DNA of 64,000 nt from Hyphomicrobium sp. D-2 (GTDB taxonomy: Bacteria > Pseudomonadota > Alphaproteobacteria > Rhizobiales > Hyphomicrobiaceae): NCBI RefSeq assembly GCF_029872155.1, contig NZ_JARXLA010000001.1:186001-250000 (forward strand). Reading direction: 5' to 3'. The notes beneath the pieces are model-generated. The model did not search any database and had not been told where the DNA came from. It worked only from the letters and a program-made list of their open reading frames with translations. This document shows, one piece after another, positions 45,650 to 54,971 of the stretch; the stretch's first letter is position 1; each line of letters starts with the position of its first letter. The translations under genes were made by a program, and so were the position numbers.

Positions 45650-46600
45650 ATGGCAACAGCACTTTTTACACATCCGGTTTTTCTGCAGCACGACACGGGC
45701 GAAGTGCATCCGGAACGCCCGGACCGGATGCGCGCAATCGACAAAGTGCTGTCGCACGACATTTTTTCAGCGCTCGTGCGCGAGGAAGCACCGCTGCGCG
45801 AGGATGTTGAGGAGCAGATCCGGCTTGCTCATCCCGCAACGCATCTTGAACTGATCCGGTCGATCTCTGAGCGCGCCCGCGAACGCGGCATCCCGATGCA
45901 TGCCGATGGCGACACGCTTGTTTCACTGCAGTCGTGGGAGGCGGCGCTGCGGGCAGTGGGGGCAGGGCTTGCCGCAGTTGATGCTGTCATCGAAAAACGG
46001 GCGGCCAACGCGTTCTGTCAGGTGCGCCCGCCCGGACACCACGCCGAAGCGGACAAGGCGATGGGCTTTTGCCTGTTTTCCAACGCCGCGATCGCGGGCC
46101 TCTATGCGCGGGCCAAGCATGGCGCGGAACGGGTTGCGGTGGTCGATTTCGATGTTCACCACGGCAACGGCACACAGAACATCTTCTGGTCCGACAAGGA
46201 TCTGTTCTACGGCTCAACCCACGAGATGCCGCTCTTTCCGGGCAGCGGCGCTGCGAATGAAACCGGCGTTGGCAATGTTCATAACGCCCCGCTGCGGGCG
46301 GGCGACAGCGGCGAGCGGTTCCGTGAGGCGGTAGAATCGCGCATCCTGCCGGCACTGCATAATTTCGGTCCGGACATCATCATCATATCGGCCGGCTTCG
46401 ATGCCCACCAAGCAGATCCGCTGGGGAACGTGCGGCTGGTTGAGGCCGATTTTCTCTGGGTGACGGAGCAGCTGACCGATATGGCGCGTAAACACAGTGG
46501 CGGCCGCATCGTATCGATGCTTGAAGGTGGTTATGATCTCAATGCGCTGGCACGGTCGGTTGCCGTGCATGTCAAAGCGCTGATGAATGCCGGCGCCTGA
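45650..46600 (+). CDS. Histone deacetylase-family amidohydrolase
   Basis: The 316-residue protein has the arginase/deacetylase fold motifs [20 protein letters not shown] (double His and Gly-Phe), [13 protein letters not shown] (zinc ligands Asp and His), [29 protein letters not shown] (third zinc ligand Asp) and [12 protein letters not shown]. Bacterial members act on acetylpolyamines or acetyl-lysine, as in AcuC. The substrate is not known here. The gene is 29 bp before xseB, a neighbour pairing I recall from Rhizobiales. Confidence 0.94.
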   Translation: MATALFTHPVFLQHDTGEVHPERPDRMRAIDKVLSHDIFSALVREEAPLREDVEEQIRLAHPATHLELIRSISERARERGIPMHADGDTLVSLQSWEAALRAVGAGLAAVDAVIEKRAANAFCQVRPPGHHAEADKAMGFCLFSNAAIAGLYARAKHGAERVAVVDFDVHHGNGTQNIFWSDKDLFYGSTHEMPLFPGSGAANETGVGNVHNAPLRAGDSGERFREAVESRILPALHNFGPDIIIISAGFDAHQADPLGNVRLVEADFLWVTEQLTDMARKHSGGRIVSMLEGGYDLNALARSVAVHVKALMNAGA

Positions 46601-46629
46601 CGCGGTCGCCGCATAACCTGGGAATTAGG

Positions 46630-46908
46630 ATGGAGCAGGTCACTTCTCAAACGCAGGCTGGGGCGCAATCCCCGATCGCGGATGTCAGTGCAATGAGTTT
46701 TGAGCGCGCGCTGAAGGAGCTCGAGACGATTGTTACGCGGTTGGAGCGGGGCGACGTCGAGCTTGAGGAATCAATTGCAATCTACGAGCGCGGTGAAGCG
46801 CTGAAACAGCATTGCGATCGGTTGCTGCGGCAGGCCGAAGCAAAGGTCGAAAAACTGACATTTGGCGCCGATGGCGCTCCAAGGGGCGCCGAGCCGCTGG
46901 ATCCGTGA
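46630..46908 (+). CDS. xseB: Exodeoxyribonuclease VII small subunit
   Basis: The 92-residue protein has the core [20 protein letters not shown] then [20 protein letters not shown], diagnostic of XseB. It partners with the large subunit XseA (not in this window) to degrade single-stranded DNA. An N-terminal extension of about 20 residues precedes the core. The ATG at 46630 follows AATTAGG. Confidence 0.95.
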   Translation: MEQVTSQTQAGAQSPIADVSAMSFERALKELETIVTRLERGDVELEESIAIYERGEALKQHCDRLLRQAEAKVEKLTFGADGAPRGAEPLDP

Positions 46909-47183
46909 GCAATTCTCGCGGCCTAAACCTGCTCGAAAATGAACGGCTGTTCATGGAAAACTGCGGCCTTTGGTCATGCTAAACCTTTGCCGGAAATCGG
47001 ATTTCCTTTGCAGTTTGGAGGTTTAGGGCGTGAACCGCGTTTTCGCGCCGAATTTGGCTACTTTTTACCCCTAGGCGGCTGCGGCGCCCCCCACTAGGGT
47101 GCGCGCGGCTCCGATGCCACTGCGCATTTTCGTGCGCAATGTCGGGCACTTTGGGCCTTATCTTCAAATAGGGGAAAAGAACA
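46909..47183. other. Intergenic region before the small basic secreted protein gene
   Basis: This 275-bp gap has no gene. It contains several short inverted repeats (for example CGGAAATCGGATTTCC near 46991 and GCGCATTTTCGTGCGC near 47123). The promoter of the next gene must be here. AGGGGAAAAG is the ribosome site at 47170-47180. Confidence 0.45.
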
Positions 47184-47390
47184 ATGAAAGCTCTTCTGGC
47201 AGTTGCCATCGCGCTCGGCACCGTTTCTTTCGCTGGCGTCGCCACCACCACTTCGGCTGACGCTCACTTCAAGCGTGACCGCGCTCCGCACGTGAAGCAC
47301 TACAAGGCAAAGCGCCTCAAGGCCAACAAGTGCGCCAAGTACAAGCGCGTTAGCCTGCGCAAGTATCGCGCCTGCACCCACCGCCGTTGA
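47184..47390 (+). CDS. Small cationic secreted protein
   Basis: The 68-residue precursor has a clean signal peptide (MKALLAVAIALGTVSFAGVA, cleavage near SADA). The mature part is about 40 residues, with roughly half Lys, Arg or His, several Tyr and two cysteines (KANKCAKYKR, KYRACTHRR) that could form one disulfide. A GGGGAAAAG ribosome site and a strong terminator right after it show a free-standing transcript. Preferred codons suggest high expression. No family recognised. Binding of nucleic acid, polysaccharide or metal, or antimicrobial action, are possibilities only. Confidence 0.75.
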   Translation: MKALLAVAIALGTVSFAGVATTTSADAHFKRDRAPHVKHYKAKRLKANKCAKYKRVSLRKYRACTHRR

Positions 47391-47415
47391 TTTCCGGCTG
47401 TGGCTGTGTGATCAA

Positions 47416-47447
47416 GCGCGGCTCCCTAAGGGAGCCGCGCTTTTTTT
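47416..47447 (+). terminator. Rho-independent terminator after small cationic protein
   Basis: GCGCGGCTCCC (47416-47426) pairs with GGGAGCCGCGC (47430-47440) across a TAA loop and is followed by seven T. Confidence 0.92.
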
Positions 47448-47533
47448 GTTTATCTGTAATTCGCTCATTATATGCCACCGCGTCCATTGCTCCCTTGCGA
47501 CGGTGGAGTAGTGTGACATAACTGACTTTTATC

Positions 47534-49474
47534 ATGGAACGGGATGACTCGGTGGACAGTGTGCCCAAGACGCCGCTTCTCGATCGCATAATCGCGCCTG
47601 CGGACCTGAGAAAGCTAGACGCATCCGAACTGCCCCAGCTGGCAGACGAATTGCGCCAGGAAACGATCAACGCCGTTTCTGTAACCGGTGGCCATCTCGG
47701 TGCCGGGCTCGGCGTCGTTGAACTGACGGTGGCGCTGCACTGGGTGTTCAACACTCCGGATGATCGTCTCGTCTGGGACGTCGGCCATCAGACCTATCCG
47801 CACAAGATCCTTACCGGTCGACGCGATCGCATCCGTACGCTGCGCCAGCCCGGCGGTCTGTCGGGATTCACGCGCCGGTCGGAGAGCGAATACGATCCGT
47901 TTGGCGCGGCGCATTCATCGACCTCGATCTCCGCTGGTCTCGGCATGGCGGTGGCGCGCGACCTTGAAGCTCGCGACAACAACGTTGTGTGCGTGATCGG
48001 CGACGGCGCGATGAGCGCGGGCATGGCCTATGAGGCGATGAACAACGCCGGTGCGCGCGATGAGCGCCTGATCGTGGTGCTGAACGACAACGACATGTCG
48101 ATTGCGCCGCCAACGGGCGCGCTCAGTTCCTATCTGGCGCGCATCAGCTCCAGCGGCACCTATCTCTACCTGCGCGACATCGCCAAGCAGCTTGCGCGGC
48201 AATTGCCCAAGAGCTGGGAGCGTCGCGCGGCGCGCATGGAAGAGTATACGCGCAACCTTTGGCAGGGCGGCGCCTGGTTTGAAGAGCTCGGCTTCTATTA
48301 TGTCGGGCCGATCGATGGCCACAACTTCGACCATCTGCTGCCGGTGCTGAAGAACGTGCGCGATGCGCGGCAGGGCCCAATTCTCGTTCACGTCGTGACC
48401 AAGAAGGGCAAGGGCTACGCACCCGCCGAAGCCTCCGACGACAAGTATCACGGCGTTTCGAAGTTCAACGTCGTCACGGGCGCGCAGGTTGTTGCGAAGC
48501 CCAAGGCGCCGACATTCACGCGCGTGTTCGCCGACAGCCTTGTGGCCGAAGCGAAAAAGGACAGCCGCATCGTTGCCATCACCGCGGCGATGCCCGATGG
48601 CACCGGTCTGGATGTGTTCGGCAAGGCGTTCCCGGATCGCACGTTCGACGTCGGCATTGCCGAGCAACACGCGGTCACCTTCGCGGCTGGGCTTGCAACC
48701 GAAGGCCTGAAGCCATTCACGGCCATTTATTCCACGTTTCTGCAGCGCGCCTACGATCAGGTCGTGCACGACGTCGCGATCCAGAACCTGCCGGTGCGGT
48801 TCGCAATCGACCGTGCGGGCCTCGTCGGCGCCGATGGCGCAACGCACGCAGGCTCGTTCGACGTTGCCTACCTCGCATGCCTGCCGGGCATGGTGGTGAT
48901 GGCGGCTGCGGATGAAGCTGAGCTGATGCACATGGTGGCGACCGCCGCCGCCATCGACGATCGTCCGTCCGCGTTCCGTTATCCGCGCGGCGAAGGCTTC
49001 GGTGTGCCGCTGCCGGAAGAGGGCGTGCCGCTGGAAATCGGCAAGGGCCGCATCGTGCGTGAAGGCAGCACGGTTGCGCTGCTGTCGCTCGGCACCCGGC
49101 TGCACGAGTGTCTGAAGGCTGCGGATCAGCTCGCGGCGTTCGGCCTTTCAACCACCGTCGCCGATGCGCGCTTCGCCAAGCCGCTTGATGAGGATTTGAT
49201 CCGCAGGCTGGCCCAGAATCATGAGGTTCTGGTCACGGTCGAGGAAGGCTCTGTTGGCGGCTTCGGCAGCCACGTGCTCCGGTTCCTGTCCGACAGCGGC
49301 CTGCTCGATCGCGGCTTGAAGGTGCGCACGCTGGTGCTGCCCGATACCTTTATCGATCACGGCAAGCCCGACCAGATGTACGAGGATGCGGGCCTCAATG
49401 CGTCCGGCATCGTCACGACGGTGCTGGGGGTTCTGGGGCGCGATGTGCTGACGAACTCGGCCAGCCGGGCCTGA
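47534..49474 (+). CDS. dxs: 1-deoxy-D-xylulose-5-phosphate synthase
   Basis: The 646-residue transketolase-like enzyme has the thiamine diphosphate motif [18 protein letters not shown] with [10 protein letters not shown]. The pyrimidine domain reads [39 protein letters not shown]-like, and [20 protein letters not shown]. It condenses pyruvate and glyceraldehyde 3-phosphate, the first step of the MEP isoprenoid pathway. The neighbours (xseB upstream, tlyA downstream) match the usual Hyphomicrobiales order. A 396-codon frame on the opposite strand is a composition artefact. Confidence 0.97.
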   Translation: MERDDSVDSVPKTPLLDRIIAPADLRKLDASELPQLADELRQETINAVSVTGGHLGAGLGVVELTVALHWVFNTPDDRLVWDVGHQTYPHKILTGRRDRIRTLRQPGGLSGFTRRSESEYDPFGAAHSSTSISAGLGMAVARDLEARDNNVVCVIGDGAMSAGMAYEAMNNAGARDERLIVVLNDNDMSIAPPTGALSSYLARISSSGTYLYLRDIAKQLARQLPKSWERRAARMEEYTRNLWQGGAWFEELGFYYVGPIDGHNFDHLLPVLKNVRDARQGPILVHVVTKKGKGYAPAEASDDKYHGVSKFNVVTGAQVVAKPKAPTFTRVFADSLVAEAKKDSRIVAITAAMPDGTGLDVFGKAFPDRTFDVGIAEQHAVTFAAGLATEGLKPFTAIYSTFLQRAYDQVVHDVAIQNLPVRFAIDRAGLVGADGATHAGSFDVAYLACLPGMVVMAAADEAELMHMVATAAAIDDRPSAFRYPRGEGFGVPLPEEGVPLEIGKGRIVREGSTVALLSLGTRLHECLKAADQLAAFGLSTTVADARFAKPLDEDLIRRLAQNHEVLVTVEEGSVGGFGSHVLRFLSDSGLLDRGLKVRTLVLPDTFIDHGKPDQMYEDAGLNASGIVTTVLGVLGRDVLTNSASRA

Positions 49475-49540
49475 TCGGTTTCTGATCGGTCGCGTTGCGA
49501 CGGGCAGCAACACGCGCCCTTCACCGCAAATGCAGACAAC

Positions 49541-49580
49541 AAAAAAACCGGTCATCGCTCCATGCGATGACCGGTTTTTT
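49541..49580. terminator. Bidirectional terminator between dxs and DUF4399 gene
   Basis: CCGGTCATCGC (49548-49558) pairs with GCGATGACCGG (49564-49574). Seven A precede and six T follow, so it works for both the plus-strand dxs and the convergent minus-strand gene. Confidence 0.93.
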
Positions 49581-49597
49581 AATATGCAGCGGTCCGA

Positions 49598-50092
49598 TTA
49601 TTCCTCGACGGTGATGGTAATCACGTCCGACTGCACCGGCGGATCGTGCGGAATGTGGTTCTTGTCGCCCAGAACGCTGCGCAGCGTGTGCTGGCCGGGC
49701 GCGAGCTCGATGGTGGCTTCCGTCTGCGCTTTGCCGAAATGGCGGTGCTGGTCATCGGAAGGGATCGGCGCGTCGTAATCCTGCAGGTCGGCGTCGATCA
49801 GCAGGTGGTGGTGGCCGCTGTTGGGCGTTTCAGAGCCGGCTGGCGCAACTTCCATGCCCTCAATGCCGAACTTGATGGTCACCGGGCTTTTCACCGTCGC
49901 GCCGTTGGCGGGCTCGATCAGGAATACGCGGGCGCCGGCGGGCGAAGGCGTGCGTGCGCTTGCCTCCTCCAGTGGGGTGCCTTCCTGATGCACTTCCTCG
50001 TGGGCGGTCGGTGCTGGTGTCGTTGAGGTGCTGTTGTCGCCACAGGCGGCGAGACCTAACACCAAGAGAGTGGCGGCCAATGCGCTGCGCAT
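49598..50092 (-). CDS. DUF4399 lipoprotein
   Basis: The 164-residue protein has a lipoprotein signal peptide (ALAATLLVLGLAACGD, lipobox LAAC) and a Thr/Pro/Glu-rich linker. The DUF4399 domain follows: VFLIEPANGATVKSPVTIKF, GHHHLLIDADL, HFGKAQTEATIELAPGQHTL and a final strand DVITITVEE. The histidine cluster (GHHHLLID) may bind metal. It is expected to sit on the periplasmic face of a membrane. Function unknown. Confidence 0.88.
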   Translation of the reverse strand: MRSALAATLLVLGLAACGDNSTSTTPAPTAHEEVHQEGTPLEEASARTPSPAGARVFLIEPANGATVKSPVTIKFGIEGMEVAPAGSETPNSGHHHLLIDADLQDYDAPIPSDDQHRHFGKAQTEATIELAPGQHTLRSVLGDKNHIPHDPPVQSDVITITVEE

Positions 50093-50261
50093 GTAAGTCT
50101 CCCCCTAATGGTTTGTCGGAGTTCGATGGCGCCGCAGTGCCTACGCGATGGTGCGGTGTTGCTCCCCACCGGGAAGCGCAATCGAACAAGGCTAGAGCCG
50201 TTCCTCGAATTTAGCTCAAATGGAACGGCCTCACGATAGTTCAAAAAGCGGGATGATGCGA

Positions 50262-50996
50262 ATGCGTTTGGATCTTGCCCTGGTGGAGCGTGGCCTGGCG
50301 CCAACGCGTTCGCGCGCGCGGGATCTGATTCGCTCCGGACTAGTCCGTGTGGGTGAGGTGGTCTGCACCAAGGCGGCTGCCGACGTCCGGCCAGAAACGC
50401 CGCTCGTTCTGGATGATGCCGATGCCGCCCGTGCGGTCTCGCGCGGCGGGCAGAAACTCAGTGCGGGGCTGGACGCATTCGGTTTTGACCCTGCGGGACG
50501 CGTTGTGCTTGATGTCGGCGCGTCTACTGGCGGCTTCACGCAGGTGCTGCTTGAACGCGGGGCCAGCAAGGTTTACGCCGCCGACGTGGGGCATGGGCAA
50601 CTCCATGCCAGCCTGCTGGCTGATAGTCGGGTCGTTTCGCTTGAAGGCGTTGATGCCCGCAAGCTATCGCGCGAACTGGTGCCGCAGCCGGTGGGCGCAA
50701 TCGTCACCGATCTCAGCTTCATATCGCTGAGCAAGGCGCTGGGTGCGCCGTTACAGCTTGCTGAACCGGGTGCGTTTCTGGTGGCGCTCGTCAAACCGCA
50801 GTTTGAAGTTGGGCCTGACCGCATTGGCAAGGGCGGCATCGTGCGCGATGAAGCGGCGCGGTTGGATGCGTTGCGGTCGGTTGCTGCGTGGGTTGCTGCC
50901 CAGCCGGGCTGGCGTGTTGTTGGCGACGCGGTGTCGCCGATTACCGGCGGCTCGGGCAACATTGAATTTCTGATTGGTGCACTGAATGATGGCTGA
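50262..50996 (+). CDS. tlyA: TlyA-family rRNA 2'-O-methyltransferase
   Basis: The protein has about 244 residues. An N-terminal S4 RNA-binding domain (RLDLALVERGLAPTRSRARD) is followed by an FtsJ-type methyltransferase domain with SAM motif VVLDVGASTGGFTQVLLERG and SFISLSKALG. TlyA methylates 16S/23S rRNA in other bacteria. In-frame ATGs at 50253 and 50256 are alternatives. 50262 was preferred for spacing to the GCGGG upstream and because it opens the S4 domain directly. It overlaps the next methyltransferase gene by 11 bp. Confidence 0.9.
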   Translation: MRLDLALVERGLAPTRSRARDLIRSGLVRVGEVVCTKAAADVRPETPLVLDDADAARAVSRGGQKLSAGLDAFGFDPAGRVVLDVGASTGGFTQVLLERGASKVYAADVGHGQLHASLLADSRVVSLEGVDARKLSRELVPQPVGAIVTDLSFISLSKALGAPLQLAEPGAFLVALVKPQFEVGPDRIGKGGIVRDEAARLDALRSVAAWVAAQPGWRVVGDAVSPITGGSGNIEFLIGALNDG

Positions 50997-52227
50997 CGTC
51001 TGCGAACTTCAAATCGCGCGCTTGGGCGCACAGGGCGATGGCGTCGCGGATGCGGCGGCGGGGCAGCAGGTGTTCGTGCCGTATGCGCTGCCCGGCGAGC
51101 TGGTGCAGGCGGATGTGCGCGGTGATCGTGGCCGTCTCATTGCCGTCAACCGACCGAGCCCGGATCGTATCGCGCCGGTGTGCCGCCACTTCACCCATTG
51201 CGGCGGCTGCGCCGTGCAGCATCTGCGCACGCCGGCGTATCTCGCGTGGAAGCGTGAAATGGTGGCGAACGCCTTCGCTGCGCGCGGCATCGGCGCGCCG
51301 GTGGGGCACGTGGCGACAGTGGGCCTTGGTGCGCGCCGCCGCGCCACGTTCTCGGCTCGACGCACCACGCGGGGCGTCATCATGGGTTTTCACGAGCAGA
51401 AGGGCGTCGAGATCGTCGATCTCGTGGAATGTCCGGTCACGGCATCCACCATCGTGCGCGCGCTGCCGGGGCTGCGCAATCTGCTGATGCCGATCCTGTC
51501 GCGTCGCGCTGCCGGTCGCATCGCTGTCACGCAGGCTATGAACGGCCTCGATGTGGCGGTCGAGGATGTGCCGGGAAGCCTTTCTCCGCAGGTGCGCGAG
51601 GAGCTGGCGCGGGGCGCGGCGGCGATGAATATCGCCCGGCTGACGTTGGCGGGCGATGTCCTCTATCAGTCAACGGTGCCGGCGGTGCGCTTTGGAACCG
51701 CGAATGTCGTGCTGCCGCCGCGCTCATTTTTGCAGGCGTCGTCGGTTGCGGAAAACGAGATGGTGCGCATCGTCACCCAGGCGGTCGGCAAGGTGAAGCG
51801 CGTGGCGGATCTGTTCTGTGGCATGGGCACGTTCACATTTCCGCTGGCGCAGACCGCATCGGTGCTGGCTGTCGATGGTGAACGCTCCGCCATCGACGCG
51901 CTCAGTAATGCGGCCAAGCGTACGCCCGGCCTGAAGCCAATCGAGACGCGCGTGCGCGACCTGTTCCGCGAGCCGATGTCGGCGCGTGAGCTGAAGGGCT
52001 ACGACGCCGCGGTGTTCGATCCGCCGCGTGCGGGTGCGGCGACGCAGGCGGCATCACTGGCGCAGTCGGATGTAAAAACGATCGTTGCTGTTTCCTGCAA
52101 TCCCGCAACGCTGGCGCGCGATGCCCGCATCCTAATCGATGCCGGTTTTACGCTGGAGCGCGTGACCCCGATCGATCAGTTTCTTTATTCGCCGCACATT
52201 GAAGCGGTGGCGGTTTTCCGCCGCTAG
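50986..52227 (+). CDS. RlmD/TrmA-type RNA m5U methyltransferase
   Basis: The protein has 413 residues. A partial TRAM-like N-terminus (IARLGAQGDGVADAAAGQQV) comes first, then the 4Fe-4S ligands in CRHFTHCGGCAVQHL and a later VECPVTAS. The SAM domain follows (VADLFCGMGTFTFPLAQTAS, DAAVFDPPRAGAATQAASLA), with the catalytic cysteine in VAVSCNPATLARDA. It methylates uridine C5 in rRNA or tRNA, and the exact target cannot be told. It is coupled to tlyA. Confidence 0.92.
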   Translation: MMADVCELQIARLGAQGDGVADAAAGQQVFVPYALPGELVQADVRGDRGRLIAVNRPSPDRIAPVCRHFTHCGGCAVQHLRTPAYLAWKREMVANAFAARGIGAPVGHVATVGLGARRRATFSARRTTRGVIMGFHEQKGVEIVDLVECPVTASTIVRALPGLRNLLMPILSRRAAGRIAVTQAMNGLDVAVEDVPGSLSPQVREELARGAAAMNIARLTLAGDVLYQSTVPAVRFGTANVVLPPRSFLQASSVAENEMVRIVTQAVGKVKRVADLFCGMGTFTFPLAQTASVLAVDGERSAIDALSNAAKRTPGLKPIETRVRDLFREPMSARELKGYDAAVFDPPRAGAATQAASLAQSDVKTIVAVSCNPATLARDARILIDAGFTLERVTPIDQFLYSPHIEAVAVFRR

Positions 52228-52294
52228 CGCGAGTCGCAGCTGTCGGGATGACGGCGTGCGGAGACGAGGGCATTCCGCACCAATCAGCGCTGGC

Positions 52295-52326
52295 GGCCGG
52301 CTCTCCGAAGGAGAGTCGCCGGTGCA
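52295..52326. repeat. Dispersed intergenic hairpin repeat, copy 2
   Basis: GGCCGGCTCTCCGAAGGAGA then GTCGCCGGTGC. CTCTCC pairs with GGAGAG. The base changes relative to the copy at 41219-41250 keep the stem paired. It lies between the convergent RNA methyltransferase and gap genes. Confidence 0.6.
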
Positions 52327-52346
52327 AAGGCAGCGTGTCGCCAGCG

Positions 52347-52387
52347 CAAAAAAACAACAACGCCGGGCTCTGCAGCAGAGCCCGGCG
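52347..52387 (-). terminator. Terminator of gap
   Basis: CGCCGGGCTCTG (52361-52372) pairs with CAGAGCCCGGCG (52376-52387). On the minus strand the stem is followed by TTGTTG and a run of T, so it ends gap transcripts. Confidence 0.88.
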
Positions 52388-52433
52388 TCGCAAAAAACAT
52401 CGCTGTTCAATCAGCCGAAGCTGACCGTCCGTC

Positions 52434-53444
52434 TCAGAGCAGCTTGCCCATGGTGACGGCGGTGTCGAGCATGCGGTTTGAGAAGCCCCACTCGTTGTCA
52501 TACCACGACAGCACGCGCACCAGACGGCCGCCGATCACCTGCGTCTGCGTTGCGTCGAAGTTCGACGAGAACGCGGAGTGGTTGAAGTCGATGGAAACCA
52601 GTTCGTCGGTCACGTAGTCGAGCACGCCCTTGAGCTGCTGCTCGGCGGCATGCTTCATCGCAGCGTTGACTTCCTCGGCGGTGGTTTCACGGCCGGGGAT
52701 GAACTTCAGGTCGACAACCGAGACGTTCGGCGTCGGCACGCGCATGGCGGTACCGTCCAGCTTGCCCTTCAGTTCTGGCAGCACCAGACCAACGGCGGCA
52801 GCAGCACCGGTTGAGGTCGGGATCATCGACAGTGCAGCAGCGCGGGCGCGGCGCATGTCCTTGTGTGCCTGATCCAGAATGCGCTGATCGTTGGTGTAGG
52901 CATGGATCGTGGTCATGTAACCGGATTCAATGCCGACCAGATCGTTCAGCACCTTGGCCACCGGCGCGAGGCAGTTCGTCGTGCACGAGGCATTCGACAC
53001 CACCAGATGATCCGACGTGATCTTGTCGTGGTTCACACCATAAACAACGGTGATGTCGGCGCCCTTCGACGGAGCGGAAACGAGCACGCGCTTGGCGCCC
53101 GCATCCAGATGCACCTTGGCCTTGTCCTTGTCGGTGAAGATGCCCGTGCATTCCAGCACGATATCGACACCCAGTTCCTTCCACGGCAGCTTGGAGGGGT
53201 CTTTTTCCGCCAGCACCTTGATCGGTGCGCCAAGACCAACATCGATGCTGTCGCCGTCAACCTTCACTTCGCCGGGGAATCGGCCGTGCACGCTGTCGTA
53301 TTGAAACAGGTGCGCGTTGTCCTTGGTGGGCACGAGATCGTTGATGGCAACGAACTGCAGGTCGGTGCGCTTAGCTTCGGCAGCGGCGCGCAGCACGTTT
53401 CTCCCAATGCGGCCAAAACCCGAAATCGCAACCTTCACAGTCAT
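52434..53444 (-). CDS. gap: Glyceraldehyde-3-phosphate dehydrogenase, type I
   Basis: The 336-residue protein has the NAD-binding motif [16 protein letters not shown]. The active-site Cys154 is in [17 protein letters not shown]. Family motifs [14 protein letters not shown] and the C-terminal [12 protein letters not shown] are present. It oxidises glyceraldehyde 3-phosphate in central carbon metabolism. The ATG at 53444 follows GGGAGGCGA. The frame upstream of it is open for 75 codons but non-coding in character. It is divergent from the H1-like gene. Confidence 0.97.
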   Translation of the reverse strand: MTVKVAISGFGRIGRNVLRAAAEAKRTDLQFVAINDLVPTKDNAHLFQYDSVHGRFPGEVKVDGDSIDVGLGAPIKVLAEKDPSKLPWKELGVDIVLECTGIFTDKDKAKVHLDAGAKRVLVSAPSKGADITVVYGVNHDKITSDHLVVSNASCTTNCLAPVAKVLNDLVGIESGYMTTIHAYTNDQRILDQAHKDMRRARAAALSMIPTSTGAAAAVGLVLPELKGKLDGTAMRVPTPNVSVVDLKFIPGRETTAEEVNAAMKHAAEQQLKGVLDYVTDELVSIDFNHSAFSSNFDATQTQVIGGRLVRVLSWYDNEWGFSNRMLDTAVTMGKLL

Positions 53445-53738
53445 AGCGTCGCCTCCCTGGCGTTCCATATCGCAGCAAGCGTTCTGCGCCTGTCCTAAAA
53501 GCGGCCTCATTAACTGGACGCAGGGCATAGGTGTCAATGCGGCTTTCCGAGGAGTGATGAACAACTCTCGCCCGTGGCGTTGCTGCGGCAGACGGGAAAT
53601 TTCTGTTAAGTGCGCGTTGGTTCTGGGGCTGGCTTGTTGACCTCTCCGAGCTGCGGAACATAAGGTCATGGCACGGGAAGGCAGCCGTGGATCTCCAGGG
53701 CCTGTTTAGTTTGTGCGCATCTCGGAGGGTAATGCCAT

Positions 53739-54296
53739 ATGGCTGAGCGGGGCACGCGGAAATCCGCGGAGCAGGGCGCGCCTGCGGTCAAGCGGAAGGC
53801 GTCCGCAACTCGTGTTAAAGTACCGGCGGCGGCAAAAACGAATGGCGCCAAGCCAGCCGTGGCGGAAGTGAAGCCAGCGGCGGTCGCGAAGTCAGCAGAA
53901 AAGTCGCCAGCAAAAAAATCGGCCGCCAAACCGGTAAAGCGCGCGGCCAAGGCAACGCCAGAGGCGACGGCAAAGGCGACACCGGCAACCAAGCCGGCCA
54001 GCAAAAAGCCGGCCACGAAAAAGAAAGCGTCAGCAGCCGCTGGCACGAAGGCTGTGGCCAAGACAGCCAACGGCCATGCTCCGGCGCACGATGAATTGAT
54101 CGCTCAGCTCACCGGCGAGCGCGATCAGCTCAAATCTGAGTTGAGCACGCTGGCAGGCAAGCTAGCCGACGCAGAAGCAAAGCTGGCCGAAGCCACGGCA
54201 AAGCTCGCCACACTCGAAGAGGCACGGGAACAGGCGGTCAGCCGAATTGATTGGGCGTTGGACTCGCTGCATAACGTATTGGAAAGCAGCGCCTGA
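53739..54296 (+). CDS. Ala/Lys/Pro-rich (histone-H1-like) protein with C-terminal coiled coil
   Basis: The protein has 185 residues. Residues 1-105 are almost only Ala, Lys, Pro, Thr and Val (for example KSPAKKSAAKPVKRAAKATP), like histone H1 tails. Residues ~115-185 form a coiled coil (ERDQLKSELSTLAGKLADAE, EEAREQAVSRIDWALDSLHN) like the short DUF4164-type protein that usually precedes zapA in Rhizobiales. It may act with ZapA in division or bind DNA through its tail. The tail length is the unusual part. It is 35 bp before zapA. Confidence 0.75.
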   Translation: MAERGTRKSAEQGAPAVKRKASATRVKVPAAAKTNGAKPAVAEVKPAAVAKSAEKSPAKKSAAKPVKRAAKATPEATAKATPATKPASKKPATKKKASAAAGTKAVAKTANGHAPAHDELIAQLTGERDQLKSELSTLAGKLADAEAKLAEATAKLATLEEAREQAVSRIDWALDSLHNVLESSA

Positions 54297-54331
54297 TCGA
54301 CGCGCAGGGCGCAGGCAGGATAGGTGGAGCG

Positions 54332-54625
54332 ATGGCTGCGGTCACAATCGCTGTCAACGGCAGGAGCTATCGCTTCGAGTGCGGCGATGAGGACAAGGCG
54401 CGCTTTGCTGAAGTCGCCGCTTACGTGACCAGCCGCATGGATGGCCTGATCGCCGAGCATGGCAATGTCGGCTCCGAGCGCTTGCTGGTGATGACCGCCC
54501 TTATGATTGCCGATGATCTATGGGACGCAACTGCTGGCGAGACCACCGCGCCGCCGACTACTGATGCCGCCCCTGATAACGCTGGCGCATTGACTGATGT
54601 CGCCAAGGCCATGCGTCGAGCTTGA
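54332..54625 (+). CDS. zapA: Cell division protein ZapA
   Basis: The protein has 97 residues. The globular head reads VTIAVNGRSYRFECGDEDKA, then VAAYVTSRMDGLIAEHGNVG and SERLLVMTALMIADDLWDA of the ZapA family. A short Thr/Pro-rich tail ends it. ZapA crosslinks FtsZ filaments in the division ring. The gene order zapA - 6S RNA - cyclo-ligase is conserved across proteobacteria and supports the call. Confidence 0.93.
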   Translation: MAAVTIAVNGRSYRFECGDEDKARFAEVAAYVTSRMDGLIAEHGNVGSERLLVMTALMIADDLWDATAGETTAPPTTDAAPDNAGALTDVAKAMRRA

Positions 54626-54828
54626 GGCTTCGGGTTTTGGTCTCGGCGCCGGTGCGTCAGGCCCACACATCTCTCGCAGGTCCGCGACGATAGCGTTGAG
54701 CTCGGCCAGGTCGGCTCAGCTTCCAGATGCCGCGTCGATGGCGGTGGAAGGCTTTGGGCTGGCCGCTGGTAAAGCGCGTGCTGCTCCATTACATTGGCGG
54801 TGCTGCGGGGTGCGTTAGAAGCACATAT

Positions 54829-54958
54829 GTTCCCCGGGGCCTATAAGATCCGCATGGGAGCTGTCCCTGACTGAGACCGTGGTCTCGGATACACGGCGCC
54901 CACCTACGTTCGTAGGGACCAACGCGGGATCATCCGCTTCGACGGCCACCGCGGCACT
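54829..54958 (+). ncRNA. ssrS: 6S RNA
   Basis: The region between zapA and the 5-formyl-THF cyclo-ligase gene is the standard place for 6S RNA. The sequence shows closing-stem strands GTTCCCCGGGGCC and GGCCACCGCGGCAC and the typical central part GAGCTGTCCCTGACTGAGAC. The small hairpin CCTACGTTCGTAGG follows, as I recall for alphaproteobacterial 6S RNAs. 6S RNA binds the housekeeping RNA polymerase holoenzyme and dampens transcription when growth slows. The ends are estimated from the closing stem to within some ten bases. Confidence 0.85.
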
Positions 54959-54971
54959 TTGATTATTTATA

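Noticed and set aside
47915-49105. A 396-codon minus-strand frame inside dxs
   Set aside because: It is the complement of the dxs codon pattern, and dxs itself is full length with all motifs.
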